DNA of 45,783 bases. Source: Phenylobacterium sp. (GTDB lineage Bacteria; Pseudomonadota; Alphaproteobacteria; Caulobacterales; Caulobacteraceae). The stretch covers positions 1 through 45,783 of the forward strand of contig NZ_JAICYI010000024.1 of NCBI RefSeq assembly GCF_025934275.1. Direction: 5' to 3'. Under the pieces are notes generated by a model. That model saw only the letters and a list, made by a program, of their open reading frames with translations, did no database searches and was not told the origin of the DNA. Every line of letters starts with the position of its first letter. The stretch's first letter is position 1. Made by a program: the position numbers and the translations under genes. Shown here piece after piece: positions 43,929 through 45,783 of this stretch.

Positions 43929-44067
43929 GGGCGAGTCTCCAGGAGGGGGGGCGATTCGCCGATGATGGCGGGGGGCGGCCCCTTGCGTCGAGCCTTGCTT
44001 TGCGCGTGCGCCGCGGAGAGGCCATATAGCCGCGGAATCATCCGCGGGGGCGGAGTTTGAGGTGACG

Positions 44068-45783
44068 ATGCGCTGGCTTGCCGCCATGCTGTCCGTCCTG
44101 GCGTTCTGCGGCGTCGCGCGCGCCGCGCCCGTCAACACCGGCCACCTCACGGCCGAAATCGTCGCCCAGACCCAGGGCGTCGCCCCAGGCCGGACCACCT
44201 ATGTGGCGCTCCGCCAGCAGATCCAGCCCGGCTGGCACACCTATTGGAAGAACGCCGGCGATTCCGGCCAGGCCACGATGATCGCCTGGACGCTGCCGGC
44301 CGGCTGGACGGCGGGCCCGTTCGTCTGGCCGACCCCGAAGCGCCTGCCGGTCGGCCCGCTGATGAACTACGGCTACGAGGGCGAGGTGCTGCTGCCTGTC
44401 CCGGTGAGCGCCCCGGCCGACGCCAGGCCCGGCCAGACCGTCCTGCTCAAGGCCAAGGCCTCCTTCCTGGTTTGCAGGGAGATCTGCGTCCCCGAGGACG
44501 CCAACCTGCAGATCGCCCTGCCGGTCACGCCGGCGCCCGCGCCGACCGACCCGGCCTGGGGCGGCCCGATCGGCAAGGTGCTGGCGGCGGCGCCGAAGCC
44601 TGCCGGCCTCACCGCCGCCTTCCAGCGAAAGGGCGCGAACCTGGCGCTGGCGGTGGTCGGCGCTCCGCTCAGGGGCGGCGACGTCCACGACGTCTACTTT
44701 TATCCGGACGACTCCACCGTCATCGATCATGCCAAGCCGCAGGGCCTCGACCGCGGCCCCAACGGCCTGACGCTCACGCTCAGCCCCGGCTACGCCTTCC
44801 AGGGCGGCGCGGCGCCCAAGGCGATCGCCGGCGTCCTCGCCGTCGACGGCAAGGCCTACCAGCTCTCCGCTGCGCCCGGGCCGCTGCCGGCCGGCGCCGG
44901 CGGACTCGGACCGCCGCTGCCGAAGGCGGCGCTGGACGGCGGCCTGACGCTGATCCCGGCCGCCCTGTTCGCCTTCCTCGGCGGCCTGATCCTCAACCTG
45001 ATGCCCTGCGTCTTCCCGGTGCTGGCCATGAAGGCCGCCTCGCTCGCCGCCCACGGAGGCCGCGATCAGGCGCTGGCCCGCCGCCACGGCCTGGCGTTCG
45101 GAGCCGGCGTCCTGGTCACCTTCCTCGCCTTGGCGCTGGCCCTCATCGGGTTGAAGGCCGCGGGCGCGGAGGTCGGCTGGGGCTTCCAGCTGCAGTCGCC
45201 GCCGATCGTGGCGGCGCTGGCGCTGCTGATGCTCGCCGTCGCCCTCGACCTCTCCGGCGTGTTCGAGGTCGGGACCTCGCTGCAGGGGGCCGGCGCGGGC
45301 CTCGCCGCCCGCAGCGGGCTGGTGGGCGACGTGTTCACCGGCGCGCTCGCGGTGATCGTGGCGGCGCCCTGCACGGCGCCCTTCATGGGCGCGGCGGTGG
45401 GCTGGGCGCTCACCCAGTCGGCCGCGGCCGCCCTCGTCGTCTTCCTGGCGCTGGGCGCAGGCTTCGCCCTGCCGTTCGTGCTGATCGCCTTCGCGCCCGG
45501 CCTGCTCGCGCGTCTGCCGCGGCCCGGGCCCTGGATGGGGGCGTTCCGCAAGCTGCTGGCCTTCCCGATGTACGGCGCCGCCGCATGGCTCGCCTGGGTG
45601 CTGACGCTGCAGGCCGGCGCCTCGGCGCTCGCCCGCATCCTCGCCGCCGCCATCGTCCTGGCCTTCGCCGCCTGGCTCGCCGGCGCCGCCCAGAAGCGCG
45701 CCGCCGCCGGCGCGCGGCCGCTGGCGCTCGGCGCGGGCGCCGGTGTGCTCGGCGCAGCCGCCCTGGCCGCCGCGGTGTGGCCC
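44068..45783 (+). CDS. DsbD/ScsB-like thiol:disulfide interchange protein (3' partial)
   Basis: 572 codons to the window edge with no stop, so the C-terminus is missing. Signal peptide at 1-19 (MRWLAAMLSVLAFCGVARA). A periplasmic N-terminal domain of ~260 residues holds a cysteine pair, Cys136 and Cys140, in FLVCREICVPED. The DsbD membrane domain follows, with its two conserved cysteines Cys314 in LMPCVFPVLAMK and Cys435 in AAPCTAPFMGA. It moves electrons from cytoplasmic thioredoxin to periplasmic thiols. The C-terminal thioredoxin domain would lie beyond the window. ATG 44068 is preferred, and GTG 44062 is also possible. Confidence 0.9.
   Translation, partial: MRWLAAMLSVLAFCGVARAAPVNTGHLTAEIVAQTQGVAPGRTTYVALRQQIQPGWHTYWKNAGDSGQATMIAWTLPAGWTAGPFVWPTPKRLPVGPLMNYGYEGEVLLPVPVSAPADARPGQTVLLKAKASFLVCREICVPEDANLQIALPVTPAPAPTDPAWGGPIGKVLAAAPKPAGLTAAFQRKGANLALAVVGAPLRGGDVHDVYFYPDDSTVIDHAKPQGLDRGPNGLTLTLSPGYAFQGGAAPKAIAGVLAVDGKAYQLSAAPGPLPAGAGGLGPPLPKAALDGGLTLIPAALFAFLGGLILNLMPCVFPVLAMKAASLAAHGGRDQALARRHGLAFGAGVLVTFLALALALIGLKAAGAEVGWGFQLQSPPIVAALALLMLAVALDLSGVFEVGTSLQGAGAGLAARSGLVGDVFTGALAVIVAAPCTAPFMGAAVGWALTQSAAAALVVFLALGAGFALPFVLIAFAPGLLARLPRPGPWMGAFRKLLAFPMYGAAAWLAWVLTLQAGASALARILAAAIVLAFAAWLAGAAQKRAAAGARPLALGAGAGVLGAAALAAAVWP

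Overview
The window is a GC-rich, densely coded stretch of chromosome, almost certainly from an alphaproteobacterium of the Caulobacterales (Caulobacter/Phenylobacterium-like; genus is inference). The basis is a split-subunit PntAA/PntAB/PntB transhydrogenase beside an aa3-oxidase subunit IV gene, the ruvA-ruvB-ybgC-tolQRAB-pal-cpoB order, a SapC-family gene, many GTG and TTG starts, and a candidate promoter fitting the Caulobacter TTG-CG / GCTANAWC pattern. No rRNA, tRNA, insertion sequence, integrase, phage gene or CRISPR array was seen. Both window ends cut a gene: a PQQ quinohemoprotein dehydrogenase (left) and a DsbD-like thiol:disulfide reductase (right).

Layout. 1-3 kb: PQQ/cytochrome c dehydrogenase and a Tat-type serine hydrolase. 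3-6.4 kb: ornithine aminotransferase and a CtlX/DDAH-like amidino hydrolase, divergent from an Lrp/AsnC regulator, then an HpcH/HpaI aldolase. 6.5-11.1 kb: an alpha/beta hydrolase, oxidase subunit IV, a large composite inverted repeat and pntAA-pntAB-pntB. 11.3-14.2 kb: an M23 peptidase, an aldo/keto reductase and an alpha/beta hydrolase that is open in frame right after the reductase stop. 14.2-24.4 kb, minus strand: ruvC, ruvA, ruvB, ybgC, tolQ, tolR, tolA, tolB, pal, cpoB and tilS, interrupted between ruvC and ruvA by an opposite-strand MFS permease gene that carries a frameshift. 24.5-28.6 kb: a cysteine hydrolase, a TetR-EthD-M50 protease operon divergent from an unrecognised membrane protein across two perfect palindromes, and a periplasmic cyclophilin. 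28.4-32.8 kb: two small hypothetical genes, a 3-oxoacid CoA-transferase pair, exported MsrA and a GT39-type glycosyltransferase. 32.9-37.6 kb: a TonB-dependent receptor, then agmatine deiminase and N-carbamoylputrescine amidase. 37.6-45.8 kb: small conserved proteins, a DUF1003 remnant, MaoC enzymes, MgtC, SapC, a NamZ-like DUF1343 protein with a DOMON-like partner, and the DsbD-like gene.

Themes. The tol-pal block builds the envelope-constriction machine, with RuvAB (recombination) and TilS (tRNA-Ile lysidine) as genomic passengers. Two separate modules act on guanidino or ureido compounds (ctlX-rocD and aguA-aguB), pointing to use of arginine-derived compounds and polyamine synthesis. I found no clear undescribed multi-gene system. 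The best leads are small: the in-frame reductase/hydrolase junction, the palindromes covering the TetR start, the broken permease inside the ruv locus, the DUF1003 scar at a MaoC stop codon, and a TonB receptor with a cysteine pair in its plug.
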